Positions 25,487 through 35,004 are shown, counted from the stretch's first letter. The stretch is DNA of 64,000 nt from Roseovarius sp. UBA6217 (GCA_002421985.1 DISF01000053.1:75841-139840), one strand, 5' to 3'. The notes: generated by a model not told the origin, from the letters alone. Program-made: numbers and translations.

Positions 25487-26544
25487 TGGAATCGATGATC
25501 CATGACATGGCCGAGCGGCTTTTCCGCAACCACGTCAGCCACCGCCTGCGCGAGGACGCCGCTGCCGGACAATGCCCCGAGGCCCTCTGGACGCTGATCG
25601 AGGAGGCCGGGCTGACCATGGCGATGGTGCCCGAAGAGGCCGGCGGTTTCGGCGTGCCCGCGGCCGAGGCGCTTGGGCTTGTGCGCATCTCCGGGGCACA
25701 TGGCCTGCCGCTGCCACTGGCCGAAACCCTGATCGCGAACGCGGTGCTGGCCAGCGCGGGACTGGCACCGCCCGGCGGCAGGCTGACCATCGCCGAGGGC
25801 GCGGCGCTGCGGCTGGAACGGCGCGGCGCGGCCATCCATATACGCGGGCCGCTGACATTGGTGCCTTTTGCCCGCTGGGCCGACCGGATCGTGACCGTCG
25901 CCGCGCTGGACGGCACAGATCATGTTCTGTCTCTGCCGGTGAAGGATCTGGCCCTCGCACCGGGGCACGATCTCGCCGGGATGCCGCGCGACGATGCCGA
26001 GGTCGATCTTGCGCTGACAGAGGCCGATGCAAGGCCCCTGCCCCGGTCGATCGGTGGAATGCGCGAGCTGGGTGCACTTATCCGAAGTCTGGCCATGGCC
26101 GGCGCGATGGAGACCATCGTAAAGATGAGTGTCGAATATGCCAACGACCGGGTCCAGTTCGGACGGCCGATCGGCAAGTTTCAGGCGATACAACACTACC
26201 TCGCGACGATGGCCGGAGAAACCGCCGCGTCGCGCACCGCCGCCGAAATGGCGGCCGACAGCTATGATACGCCCGCCTTTGCGCTGACCGTTGCCGCCGC
26301 CAAGAGCCGCTCCGGGGAAGCCGCGGAAAAGGTCGGTGCGCTGGCACATCAGGTTCATGGGGCCATTGGCTATACCCAAGAACACGCGCTGCACCATTTC
26401 ACCAAGCGTATCTGGAGCTGGCGCGACGAGTTCGGCACCGAGTTGGACTGGACAACGGAGCTGGGGCGGGCCGCCCTGTCGAGCCCCCGCGACACATTCT
26501 GGCATTTCATCACCGACAGCACAGCACAAGGCACACCGGCATGA
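25486..26544 (+). CDS. Degenerate acyl-CoA dehydrogenase subunit (partner of next gene)
   Basis: Protein of 352 residues with ACAD N- and C-terminal helical domains (VPEEAGGFGVP; DRVQFGRPIGKFQAIQH; VHGAIGYTQEHALHH). The middle beta domain is shortened and the usual EPGAGSD motif is absent. This resembles the non-catalytic halves of heteromeric ACADs such as FadE28/FadE29 (ChsE1/E2) in steroid side-chain degradation. A complete ACAD gene follows with an ATGA overlap. It should form a mixed dimer or tetramer with it, sharing one FAD site per pair. Confidence 0.85.
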   Translation: MESMIHDMAERLFRNHVSHRLREDAAAGQCPEALWTLIEEAGLTMAMVPEEAGGFGVPAAEALGLVRISGAHGLPLPLAETLIANAVLASAGLAPPGGRLTIAEGAALRLERRGAAIHIRGPLTLVPFARWADRIVTVAALDGTDHVLSLPVKDLALAPGHDLAGMPRDDAEVDLALTEADARPLPRSIGGMRELGALIRSLAMAGAMETIVKMSVEYANDRVQFGRPIGKFQAIQHYLATMAGETAASRTAAEMAADSYDTPAFALTVAAAKSRSGEAAEKVGALAHQVHGAIGYTQEHALHHFTKRIWSWRDEFGTELDWTTELGRAALSSPRDTFWHFITDSTAQGTPA

Positions 26545-27689
26545 CCCTTACCGCATTCCCTCCCCCCCCGCCCGGCGCCGATTACAACGAGCTCAGGCAA
26601 GAGGTCCGGGCGTTTCTGGCCGAGGAACTGGCTGATTTCCCGCCCGAAAAGCGCGCGAAATCCTGGAACGGGTTCAGCCGCGACTTTTCGCGCAAGCTGG
26701 CGCAGCGCGGTTGGGTCGGCATGACCTTTCCCAAGGAATACGGCGGGCACGCGCGCAGCGCGCTGGAACGTTACGTCGTGTCCGAAGAGCTGCTGGCCGC
26801 CGGTGCGCCGGTGATCTCGCACTGGATCGCCGACCGTCAGAGCGGCCCGCTGATTCTGGCCAAGGGAACCGAAGACCAGAAACGCCGAATCGTGCCGCGC
26901 ATCGCCGCGGGCGAGTTGTGTTTCTGCATCGGGATGAGCGAGCCCGATTCCGGCTCGGACCTTGCGGCCACGCGCACCATCGCCACCGAGGTCGAGGGCG
27001 GTTTCCGGATCAACGGCACAAAGGTCTGGACGACCTATGCGCATGTCGCCGATTACATGATCCTGTTCTGCCGAACCGGCAAGAGTGACGACCGCCACGG
27101 CGGGATGAGCCAGTTTCTCATTGATCTCAAGGCCACCCCGAACATCCGGATCAGCCCCATCATCGACATGGGCGGCGAACATCATTTTAACCAGGTCATC
27201 TTCGACGACACGTTCCTGCCGTCCGACGCGCTTCTGGGCGAACAGGGCGAGGGCTGGTCGCAGGTCATGAGTGAACTGGCCTTCGAACGCAGCGGACCGG
27301 AACGGTTCCTGTCGTCCTTCGCCCTGATCGAGGAACTGATCCGATTGCTGCGCAAAGAGGCCACCGAGGCCCAGCAGGCCGAGATCGGCCGCCTGTCCGC
27401 GCATCTGATGGTGCTTCGGCAAATGTCGCGCTCGGTCGCCGGGATGCTGAACGAGGGCAAGAACCCCGCGCTTCAGGCCGCCATCGTCAAGGATCTCGGC
27501 GCGCTCTATGAACAGGATATCCCGCGCCTGGCCCGCAGTCTTGTATCCCGCCCGGCCGTGCCCGGAGGGCGCGACAGCTATGCGGCCGTGCTGGCCTATA
27601 CCGAACTGGCAGTGCCGTCCTTCTCGCTCCGGGGGGGAACCCGCGAGATTCTGCGCGGTATCATCGCACGCGGACTGGGGCTGAGGTGA
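26541..27689 (+). CDS. Acyl-CoA dehydrogenase, complete subunit of a heteromeric pair
   Basis: Protein of 382 residues with all expected motifs: SEPDSGSDLAATRTIA, WTTYA, and a C-terminal RGGTREILRG. The Glu of LAFERSGPERF is at the isovaleryl-type catalytic position; the medium-chain position has none. The region after it is longer and less conserved than in homomeric ACADs, as in FadE-type steroid enzymes. Start ATG 26541 overlaps the degenerate partner. It ends the lolA-side operon; the next gene (IclR) converges 33 bp away. Confidence 0.9.
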   Translation: MTLTAFPPPPPGADYNELRQEVRAFLAEELADFPPEKRAKSWNGFSRDFSRKLAQRGWVGMTFPKEYGGHARSALERYVVSEELLAAGAPVISHWIADRQSGPLILAKGTEDQKRRIVPRIAAGELCFCIGMSEPDSGSDLAATRTIATEVEGGFRINGTKVWTTYAHVADYMILFCRTGKSDDRHGGMSQFLIDLKATPNIRISPIIDMGGEHHFNQVIFDDTFLPSDALLGEQGEGWSQVMSELAFERSGPERFLSSFALIEELIRLLRKEATEAQQAEIGRLSAHLMVLRQMSRSVAGMLNEGKNPALQAAIVKDLGALYEQDIPRLARSLVSRPAVPGGRDSYAAVLAYTELAVPSFSLRGGTREILRGIIARGLGLR

Positions 27690-27721
27690 CGATGGGATCG
27701 GCCAGCCGGATCGGCGCGCGC

Positions 27722-28540
27722 CTAATTCAGGACTGTTGTGGTTCGGCTCGGACGATAGCCTAGCGCCAGCGAAAGTTGCTCGGCGCTCGCTTTGGCCGCT
27801 GTCACGCACAGTTTCCGGTTCCGGGCAGCGCGTTCCACGGGCGCGCCGATCACCAGCGCCCCTGCCAGTTTCCCATCGGCCCGAAACACGGGGAATCCGA
27901 ACCCTGCGGCATCGACATGCGCTGTGCCCACAGTTCTGGCATATCCGGCCTTGCGGATCGCCGAAATCATGCGCCGCAGTTCCTTTTCGTCGGTGATCGA
28001 ATTGGCGGTAAGCGGCGTCAGCGGCGTCCGTCGAAAGTATGCGTCAAGTTCCTCCGGCGTGTCATAAGCCAGCATGACAAGACCGGACGCCGAACAGAAC
28101 AGGGGCCGATTGGCCCCTGTCTGGGCAACGTATCGAACGGGCTGCGGGCTTTCCATGACCGATGAGTAAATCACACTATCACCATCACGAACCGCATAGA
28201 GGACCGTCTCGCCAGTCTGGGCGACAAGGTCGCTCATCACCCCGCGCAGGACCGACGTGAACGGGTGCTTTGTCAGAATGGTCTGCGCGAACTGAAAAAT
28301 CCGTGGCCCGAGAAAATACGTGTCATTCTCGCGCATCAGATAGCTTTTTTCCGTGAGAGGCCGCAGCAGCACCAGCAAACTGCTCTTGGGGCAATCCAAC
28401 GCGCTGCTGAGTTCAGACAGGGACATGCGCCGGTCGCTTTGCGCAACCAGATCGAAAAGCGCCAGGATACGGTTCAGCGACCGTGGCCCTTCCGAAATGC
28501 GCCCGGCAGATCCAATTCGATCAGATTGCACGGTTTTCAT
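27722..28540 (-). CDS. IclR-family transcriptional regulator (second of three)
   Basis: Protein of 272 residues: HTH at about 39-68 (RRMSLSELSSALDCPKSSLL), then the IclR effector domain, with GANRPLFCSASGLVMLAY typical of its dimer/effector face. Start ATG 28540 (MKTVQSD) with GGAG upstream; a longer frame begins at TTG and was rejected. It lies 108 bp downstream of the MaoC-like gene on the same strand, so the two may be co-transcribed from the divergent promoter at 29.3 kb. It is a candidate to bind the CACATATGTG site there. Confidence 0.9.
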   Translation of the reverse strand: MKTVQSDRIGSAGRISEGPRSLNRILALFDLVAQSDRRMSLSELSSALDCPKSSLLVLLRPLTEKSYLMRENDTYFLGPRIFQFAQTILTKHPFTSVLRGVMSDLVAQTGETVLYAVRDGDSVIYSSVMESPQPVRYVAQTGANRPLFCSASGLVMLAYDTPEELDAYFRRTPLTPLTANSITDEKELRRMISAIRKAGYARTVGTAHVDAAGFGFPVFRADGKLAGALVIGAPVERAARNRKLCVTAAKASAEQLSLALGYRPSRTTTVLN

Positions 28541-28648
28541 GGTCGTCGTCTCCAGTTTCACGATGCACTTGGGTATTGGCAAAACCCACGCGGCAGTCCA
28601 GCCATATTCGACCGGGATCGACCCTCCGCAAGCGCATCTGAAACAGGT

Positions 28649-29131
28649 CTAGGCCTCTCCGGGTTCCTTGTCCGTCGTGCGTGCCTTGATCATTCGCAGG
28701 GGCGTGTATTCCAGAACCTGCTCCCCGGTTTGCTTGAAAACCTTGTTCCGTGTCCGGACCAGGCCGCGGTTCGGCCGGCTTTTCGAACGGCGCGACTCGA
28801 TCACCTCGACCTCGCAATGGATCGTGTCACCCGCGAAGGTCGGCCCCAGAACCTTCAGCTCCATCTCCAGAAAGGCAAAGCCCGTGTGTTGCATCGTGGA
28901 CTGGGTCAGCAGACCCTCCATAAAGCAGTAAACCAGAGAGCCGGGGGCGGCGAAGCCCGCCATGTTGGATTCCTTTTCGCGAAAGTCGCTGTTGATGAAC
29001 AGCACTTCGAGCATGCCTGTGACGCTCACGAAATTCGTGATGTCTGTTTCGGTCACGGTGCGGCCGATGGTCCGAAACTTGCGCCCTACCGGCAAATCTT
29101 CATAACAAAATCCAAGACCCACAGTTTCCAT
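28649..29131 (-). CDS. MaoC-like hot-dog protein lacking the catalytic dyad
   Basis: Protein of 160 residues, single hot-dog domain with the MaoC N-terminal layout (EDLPVGRKFRTIGRTVTETD). At the hydratase-2 active site, where Asp-x4-His is expected, it reads Met40 and Phe45 (VTGMLEVLFINSDF). It is therefore unlikely to hydrate on its own. Possible roles are the inert half of a heteromeric hydratase or acyl-CoA binding. Start ATG 29131 with AAGGGAACG upstream. It is the first minus-strand gene from the divergent promoter facing the ACAD-TRAP operon. Confidence 0.82.
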   Translation of the reverse strand: METVGLGFCYEDLPVGRKFRTIGRTVTETDITNFVSVTGMLEVLFINSDFREKESNMAGFAAPGSLVYCFMEGLLTQSTMQHTGFAFLEMELKVLGPTFAGDTIHCEVEVIESRRSKSRPNRGLVRTRNKVFKQTGEQVLEYTPLRMIKARTTDKEPGEA

Positions 29132-29342
29132 GCCGCTCGTTCCCTTTTTAAAATCCGTCTTCTGCGAGGGTTTCGGCCACGCCAGTTCCGCAACCTGAAC
29201 AGTCCCCGCTCCCGAAAGGATAGAGTGCGAGACCCAGGCCAATCAATCGAAGCGACCGTTTTCGGGGGGCCTGACATGAATCAAGCACATTCATGATGAA
29301 TCCGGATCCTTGGCCCGTTTCGCCGCTCTTGATGCGATATTG

Positions 29343-29352
29343 CACATATGTG
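29343..29352. promoter_or_regulatory. Palindrome CACATATGTG (site 4)
   Basis: Exact copy in the 323-bp divergent region 29132-29454, about 100 bp before the plus-strand ACAD start and 210 bp before the MaoC-like gene. Read on the minus strand it continues GTGCAAT, close to the GTGCGAT extension of sites 1 and 2. Nothing else is apparent in the 323 bp. Confidence 0.6.
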
Positions 29353-29454
29353 GTTTTGCGCGACGGTGGTCGTTTGCGTTTGGTCAACCCCGGTCGTCAA
29401 CCTAAGGTGGCCGACAAATACACGGTCTTGACAGCCGCAAGGAGCTACACCGAC

Positions 29455-30567
29455 ATGAATTTCGGTTTTTCCGAGGAGCAGGAGGCCATACGCGAAACCT
29501 TGGCCCGGATGCTTGGTGATCACGCCACCCTGGAGGTCGCGCATAGTCGTCTCGATAGCGGGGAAGGATTCGATACGGCAACATGGTCCGCACTGGCCAA
29601 AGGCGGCTGGCTTGGCCTCGCCATGTCGGAGGCAGAGGGCGGCTCGGGGATGGGCGCGGTGGAACTGGCCATCCTTGCCGAGGAAATCGGCCGCTGCCTT
29701 GCCGCCGTGCCTTGCCTCCCGGTCCTGTATATGGCGGTTCCGGCCATTCAATCCGCCGGGACGGATGACCAGCGCAAATCGCTTCTGCCCGGCATCGCCG
29801 AAGGGCGCACGATCATAGCCACAGCGCTTGCCGAGGGCGGGGGGCTCGCACCTGACACCGTATCGGCGAAAGTGGTGCGCGATCGTCTTTCGGGACATAA
29901 ATCGCCGGTGACCTTCGGTGCCGAGGCGACCCACGCACTTGTCGCCGCAACCGATGAAGAGGGCACGCCGCGTCTCTATCTTGCGGATCTCTTGGCGTCG
30001 GGAGTGACGATCCGTGCGCTTGATCCGATAGACCGCACACGCCCGGCGGCCGAGATCATCTTTGACAACACGCCGGTCGACCTTTTGCCTGGCTCGGATC
30101 CCGCGGCGATCCAGCGCCTTCTGGACGGTGCTGCGGTGCTTGTCGCCTTCGAACAGATCGGCCTTGCCGAGCGCGTGCTTGCCCTGACCACCGCCTATGC
30201 CGGCCAGCGGCAGGCTTTCGGGCGTCCGATCGGCGGCTTTCAGGCGGTCAAGCACCGGCTTGCGGACATGTTCGCCAAAATCGAACTGGCGCGGTCCAAC
30301 GCCTTCTTCGGTGCCTGGGCGCTGGCGAGCAGCGACAGCCGACTGCCCGAAGCGGCCGCCGTCGCGCGCCTCACGGCGCTCGATGCCGTGCAATTCGCCA
30401 CCGAGGAATCGATCCAGCTTCATGGCGGCATCGGGTTTACATGGGCCGCCGACCCGCATCTGTTCCTGCGGCGCGGATGGCAGTTGAAGGCAGAACTCGG
30501 CCCGTCCGCCATATGGCGCGACCGGCTGCTCGGGCATCTGGCGAACGCCGGACAGGCCACAGGCTGA
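29455..30567 (+). CDS. Degenerate acyl-CoA dehydrogenase subunit (partner of next gene)
   Basis: Protein of 370 residues with ACAD helical domains (FSEEQEAIRETLARML; QAFGRPIGGFQAVKHRLADM; QLHGGIGFTW). The beta domain reads ATALAEGGGLAPD in place of the FAD-binding EPGAGSD motif. It fits the non-catalytic half of heteromeric steroid-type ACADs. Start ATG 29455 with AAGGAG upstream; earlier in-frame ATGs would extend into the promoter region. The complete partner follows after 15 bp. First gene of a long plus-strand operon. Confidence 0.85.
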   Translation: MNFGFSEEQEAIRETLARMLGDHATLEVAHSRLDSGEGFDTATWSALAKGGWLGLAMSEAEGGSGMGAVELAILAEEIGRCLAAVPCLPVLYMAVPAIQSAGTDDQRKSLLPGIAEGRTIIATALAEGGGLAPDTVSAKVVRDRLSGHKSPVTFGAEATHALVAATDEEGTPRLYLADLLASGVTIRALDPIDRTRPAAEIIFDNTPVDLLPGSDPAAIQRLLDGAAVLVAFEQIGLAERVLALTTAYAGQRQAFGRPIGGFQAVKHRLADMFAKIELARSNAFFGAWALASSDSRLPEAAAVARLTALDAVQFATEESIQLHGGIGFTWAADPHLFLRRGWQLKAELGPSAIWRDRLLGHLANAGQATG

Positions 30568-30582
30568 CAGGGAATAGGACAC

Positions 30583-31809
30583 ATGGATTTCAGCGACAGC
30601 CCCGAAGAAGCCGCCTTTCGCGCAAAAGTGCGGGAATGGCTGGACGTCAACGCAACCCTGCGGGACGGCAGCGAGAAGGCTCAGGATCACTTCATGGCCC
30701 GCGACGCCGACGAGGTCGCAAGGGCGCGGGAGTGGCAGGCCCGCAAGGCCGAAGCGGGCTGGGCCGGACTGACCTGGCCGCGCGCCTTCGGCGGGCGCGA
30801 CGCGACGCCGATCGAACAGGTGATCTGGAACCAGGAGGAAGGGCGCTTTGCCGTGCCGCCCAACGTCTTCCTGATCGGCATCGGGCTGGTCGGGCCGACG
30901 GTCATGATCCACGGCACGGATGAGCAGAAATCCGCGGTTCTGCCGCGCGCCCTGACAGGCGAGGACATCTGGTGCCAGTTGTTTTCCGAACCGGCCGCCG
31001 GCTCCGACCTGGCCGGCATACGGACCCGCGCGCGGCGCGATGGCGGCGACTGGGTGATTTCGGGCCAGAAAGTCTGGACCTCGGGGGCGCATTATTCCAG
31101 CCACGGCATCCTTCTGGCACGCACCAACCCGCAGGTGCCCAAGCACAAGGGCATGACCATGTTCCTCGTGGACATGTCCGATCCGGCCATCGAAGCGCGT
31201 CCGATCCGCCAGATCTCGGGCGGTGCCAGCTTCAACGAGGTGTTCATCGACGACCTGCGCGTGCCCGACAGCGCCCGCTTGGGCGGCGAATCCGAAGGCT
31301 GGAAGGTGGCGCTTACGACGCTGATGAACGAACGGTTCAGCATTTCGGTCGGTCGCGCCAGCGGTGGGGCGCGCGCCGAGGAGTTGATCGCGCTTGCCGC
31401 CCGTGTCGAACGTAACGGACGCCCGGCCATCGAGGACGGCGACGTGCGCACGCGAATCGCTGATTTCATTGCGCGGCAACGCGGGCTTGAATTCACGTCC
31501 TACCGGGTCATGACGTCGCTTTCTCGCGGCGAGGCACCGGGGGAGGAAGGCTCGATCGGAAAGCTGCTGTTGGGCAAACTGCGACAGGAAATGGGTGCCT
31601 TCGGGATGGAGCTGGCGGGGACTGCGGCTGGTGTATCGGCAACCGTCGGCGACGATACCGCGCGCTGGCGCAACGAGTATCTTACGGCGCCGGGCAACCG
31701 CATCGCCGGCGGATCCGACGAGATCCAGCGCACGATCATCGGCGAGCGCATTCTTGGGCTTCCGCCGGAAATACGCGTCGACAAGAACGTGCCCTTCTCG
31801 GAACTCTAG
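30583..31809 (+). CDS. Acyl-CoA dehydrogenase, complete subunit of a heteromeric pair
   Basis: Protein of 408 residues with SEPAAGSDLAGIRTRA and WTSGA. Glu in LMNERFSISVGRASG is at the isovaleryl-type catalytic position. The C-terminal AGGSDEIQR lacks the medium-chain Glu. It is longer than usual because of an extended C-terminal half, as in FadE-type steroid ACADs. It partners the degenerate ACAD gene 15 bp upstream. A TAXI-TRAP system follows. Confidence 0.9.
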   Translation: MDFSDSPEEAAFRAKVREWLDVNATLRDGSEKAQDHFMARDADEVARAREWQARKAEAGWAGLTWPRAFGGRDATPIEQVIWNQEEGRFAVPPNVFLIGIGLVGPTVMIHGTDEQKSAVLPRALTGEDIWCQLFSEPAAGSDLAGIRTRARRDGGDWVISGQKVWTSGAHYSSHGILLARTNPQVPKHKGMTMFLVDMSDPAIEARPIRQISGGASFNEVFIDDLRVPDSARLGGESEGWKVALTTLMNERFSISVGRASGGARAEELIALAARVERNGRPAIEDGDVRTRIADFIARQRGLEFTSYRVMTSLSRGEAPGEEGSIGKLLLGKLRQEMGAFGMELAGTAAGVSATVGDDTARWRNEYLTAPGNRIAGGSDEIQRTIIGERILGLPPEIRVDKNVPFSEL

Positions 31810-31855
31810 GCAAAATGCCGACCGAGCTCGAATAATCAACAAGGAGGAGACTACC

Positions 31856-33004
31856 ATGAACTTCAGATGGACAAGCGTCGCGGCTGCCGGGTGTCTGGCG
31901 ATGGCCGCACCGGTCAGCGCACAGGACATCGAACTGCCCGACATCATCACCTGGTCGGCCTATGACACGGGATCGGCCGGCCACGCACATTCCATCGCCA
32001 TCGGCAACATGATGCGCAACCGTTTCGGAACGACGATCCGGGTGCTTCCGGGGCGCAACGATGTCTCGCGGATGACGCCTCTCAAGAATGGCACGGTGGA
32101 TTACTGCCTGTGCGGAATCGCCTCCTATTTCGCCGGCGAGGGCGTGTTCCTGTTCGCTGCGCCGGAATGGGGCCCGCAGCCGATCCGGGCGGTTCTTCAG
32201 GCTGTCGGCGACTATGGCCTGGGCGTGGTTACCGCCGCCGATGCCGGCATTGAGACGATTGCCGACCTCAAGGGCAAACGGGTCGGCCGCGCCACCAGCT
32301 CGCCCGCGATCGACGTCAACATGGAAGCTCTTCTGGCTTTTGCGGATCTGACATGGGACGATGTCGAAGCCGTTGAATTCTCGGGCTATGTGAATTCTCT
32401 CCAGGGCATCCTTGAGGATCGCGTCGATGCGGCCTTCGCGCTGACAACCACCACTGTGAACTACCAGATCGAGTCCAGCCCGCGGGGTATCAAATGGCTT
32501 GAAATCCCCGCCGAGGATACCGAGGGCTGGGCCCGCTATACCAAAGTAACGCCTTACGTGACGCCGCACATGGTGTCGGTCGGGCCGGGGATTGACCCCG
32601 AGGCACCGCTGCCCATGGCGCAATACCCCTATCCGATCCTCATCACCGAAGCCGATCAGGATGCCACCGAGGTGCGCAACATCGTCGCCGCGCTTGACGC
32701 CGGTTTTGACGAATTCAAGGACGCGGCCCCCGGTGCCAATGCCTATGGGATCGATCGCCAGATCCTTGATTGGGTGATGCCGTGGAGCGATGGAAGCGTC
32801 GCCTACTTCAAGGAAAAGGGTATTTGGACCCCGGAGCACCAGGAAAACCAGGACAAGTTGCTGGACCGGCAAAGGGTGCTCGCCGAAGCGTGGAGCGGTT
32901 TCATCGACGGCGCTCCCGAGGGTGAGGAAGAGTTTACCGCCGCCTGGATGAAGGCACGCGCCGAGGCGCTTGAGGCGGCAGGTCACGAAGTCTACTTCCG
33001 CTGA
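31856..33004 (+). CDS. TAXI-family TRAP solute receptor (large variant)
   Basis: Protein of 382 residues with a signal peptide (about 1-21, ending PVSAQ). TAXI features follow: SAGHAHSIAIGNMM and LKGKRVGRATSS. It is longer than the 323-residue receptor at 18398, with extra C-terminal helices rich in Glu and Trp. Start ATG 31856 with AAGGAGGAG upstream. It delivers ligand to the fused permease encoded 31 bp downstream. Embedded in a catabolic operon with an ACAD pair, so uptake and degradation share one transcript. Confidence 0.88.
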   Translation: MNFRWTSVAAAGCLAMAAPVSAQDIELPDIITWSAYDTGSAGHAHSIAIGNMMRNRFGTTIRVLPGRNDVSRMTPLKNGTVDYCLCGIASYFAGEGVFLFAAPEWGPQPIRAVLQAVGDYGLGVVTAADAGIETIADLKGKRVGRATSSPAIDVNMEALLAFADLTWDDVEAVEFSGYVNSLQGILEDRVDAAFALTTTTVNYQIESSPRGIKWLEIPAEDTEGWARYTKVTPYVTPHMVSVGPGIDPEAPLPMAQYPYPILITEADQDATEVRNIVAALDAGFDEFKDAAPGANAYGIDRQILDWVMPWSDGSVAYFKEKGIWTPEHQENQDKLLDRQRVLAEAWSGFIDGAPEGEEEFTAAWMKARAEALEAAGHEVYFR

Positions 33005-33035
33005 CTTTCCACAATCGCACAAGTCAGGAACAGAT

Positions 33036-35003
33036 ATGCCACAGCAACCGCAGGCCACGACGGTACAGCCTATAGGCACAAGCAACCAGCCGACCGGTCT
33101 GCGGTTGATGCTCGCGGCGTCGGCAATTCTTTTGTCCGCAGCGTCGGCCAATCATATCTTCAATCTCGGGTTCTTCATGAACGTCCGACTGCTCGAGATT
33201 CACTACCTCTACGTGATGCTGTTGCTGACATTACCGCTCGTCTACCTTGTCTTTCCATGCAGCAGCACAAACCCGCACGGGGCGACGCGATGGTGGGATT
33301 ATTTTCTTGCCCTCCTCGCGCTGATCACTTGCGCATTCTTCGTCTATTACGGGCGCAGCGTGGTGAACAAGGGATGGGATTTCGCGGCCCCGACCCATGC
33401 CGTGATTGCCAGCTTCGCCTTCTGGTTTCTGCTTCTCGTGGCGGCACGGCGCACCGGCGGCTGGATGCTCTTTGGCGTCATCCTGATGTTTTCCATCTAT
33501 CCCATGATCGCCAATTATGCGCCGGGGCCGATCCAGGGATTCCAGCGCCCGCCGATCGAGACGGCGATCTTCCACGCCATGAGCGGCGAAAGCGTTCTGG
33601 GCATCCCGATGCGCAGCTTCGTCAACCTTGTTGTCGGTTTCATGATCTTCGGGGTTGCGATGCAGCACACCGGTGCGGGGCCGTTCTTTATCGACCTCGC
33701 CTTTGCCGCGCTCGGGCATGTGCGGGGCGGCCCTGCCAAGGTCGGCGTCATGACCAGTGCGCTGACCGGATCAATGAGCGGCAGTGTCATCACCAATGTG
33801 CTCACCACCGGCTCGATCACCATTCCGGCGATGAAAAAGGTGGGCTTCCGGCCAAGCTACGCCGCCGGGATCGAGGCAGCGGCCTCGACCGGCGCGGTGC
33901 TGATGCCGCCGATCATGGGGGCCACGGCCTTTGTCATGGCGAGCTTTCTGCTGACGGATTACACCAACATCGTGGTTGCGGCGGTGGTGCCCTCGCTGCT
34001 TTATTTCTTCGGCCTCTTCGCCCAGATCGACGCGTATTCGGCGCGCAACGGGCTGAAAGGCGTGCCGCGCGCCGATCTTCCAAGATTCGGCAAGGTGCTG
34101 CGTGAAGGCTGGTATTTTCTCGCCGTCTTCGGGCTCCTGATCTGGATGCTGCTCTATCTCAAGCGCGAGGCGATCGCCCCCTTCTATGCGACCGCGCTGC
34201 TGATCGTTCTGAACCAACTGATGTCGAAATCGCGCTGGGGACGGCAGGAGCTGATGAACTTCCTTGTGGCGGCGGGGCGGCTTTTTGTCGAACTGGTCGC
34301 GATCCTCGCGGCGGTCGGGCTCATTGTCGGCGGGCTGGCGGTAACCGGCATGTCCGGCACGATCTCCAACGATCTGCTTTTCATCGCGGGCGGCAACATC
34401 TTCCTGCTGCTGCTTCTGGGTGCCCTGACCAGCTTTATCCTCGGGATGGGCATGACGGTGACGGCCGCCTATGTCATCCTCGCCGTTTCTCTGGCCCCGG
34501 CCCTGATCGCCGGCGGGCTCGACCCGATCGGCGTTCATCTGTTCATCCTCTACTGGAGCATGCTCAGCTACATCACCCCACCCGTGGCGCTGGCGGCTTT
34601 CGCCGCGGCGGCGATTGCCCAGGCACGGCCCTTTGCTGCGGCCTATGAGGCGATGAAGCTGGGGGCCATCATCTATGTCGTGCCCTTTTTCTTCGTCCTC
34701 GATCCCGCGTATACCCTGCAGGCCGGGTGGGGGGAAAGTGCCTTCACGGTCCTGCGCGCGGGTATCGGCGTCCTGCTGATCTGCGCCGGGCTACAGGGCT
34801 ACCTGCTGGGCGCCGGCCGGATCGAATCCGGCCCCATGGGCGTGATTTCGCGGCTTCTGCTCGTGATTGCCGGTCTGGCCTTCGCCCTGCCCTCGACCGC
34901 GATGCTGGCTGTGCCGATCTCCGGCGCGGTCGTCGGCGGCGCTGCTGTCGCAGTTCTCGCGGCGGTCATCGTGGTGTTTTCGCGCAATCAGAAGGTTACC
35001 TGA
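33036..35003 (+). CDS. TRAP transporter fused permease (4TM/12TM, TAXI type)
   Basis: Protein of 655 residues with about 16-18 membrane segments. Its organisation matches the permease at 16369: a small-permease part, then a DctM part with GSMSGSVITNVLTTG and MPPIMGATAFVMASF. Start ATG 33036 (MPQQPQ); the longer frame begins inside the receptor gene. It works with the TAXI receptor just upstream. The thioesterase gene begins immediately after its stop. Confidence 0.92.
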   Translation: MPQQPQATTVQPIGTSNQPTGLRLMLAASAILLSAASANHIFNLGFFMNVRLLEIHYLYVMLLLTLPLVYLVFPCSSTNPHGATRWWDYFLALLALITCAFFVYYGRSVVNKGWDFAAPTHAVIASFAFWFLLLVAARRTGGWMLFGVILMFSIYPMIANYAPGPIQGFQRPPIETAIFHAMSGESVLGIPMRSFVNLVVGFMIFGVAMQHTGAGPFFIDLAFAALGHVRGGPAKVGVMTSALTGSMSGSVITNVLTTGSITIPAMKKVGFRPSYAAGIEAAASTGAVLMPPIMGATAFVMASFLLTDYTNIVVAAVVPSLLYFFGLFAQIDAYSARNGLKGVPRADLPRFGKVLREGWYFLAVFGLLIWMLLYLKREAIAPFYATALLIVLNQLMSKSRWGRQELMNFLVAAGRLFVELVAILAAVGLIVGGLAVTGMSGTISNDLLFIAGGNIFLLLLLGALTSFILGMGMTVTAAYVILAVSLAPALIAGGLDPIGVHLFILYWSMLSYITPPVALAAFAAAAIAQARPFAAAYEAMKLGAIIYVVPFFFVLDPAYTLQAGWGESAFTVLRAGIGVLLICAGLQGYLLGAGRIESGPMGVISRLLLVIAGLAFALPSTAMLAVPISGAVVGGAAVAVLAAVIVVFSRNQKVT

Positions 35004-35004
35004 A

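Noticed and set aside
29281..31950. 889-codon minus-strand open frame
   Set aside because: Antisense to the ACAD pair, whose plus-strand products have full motifs; this frame has none.
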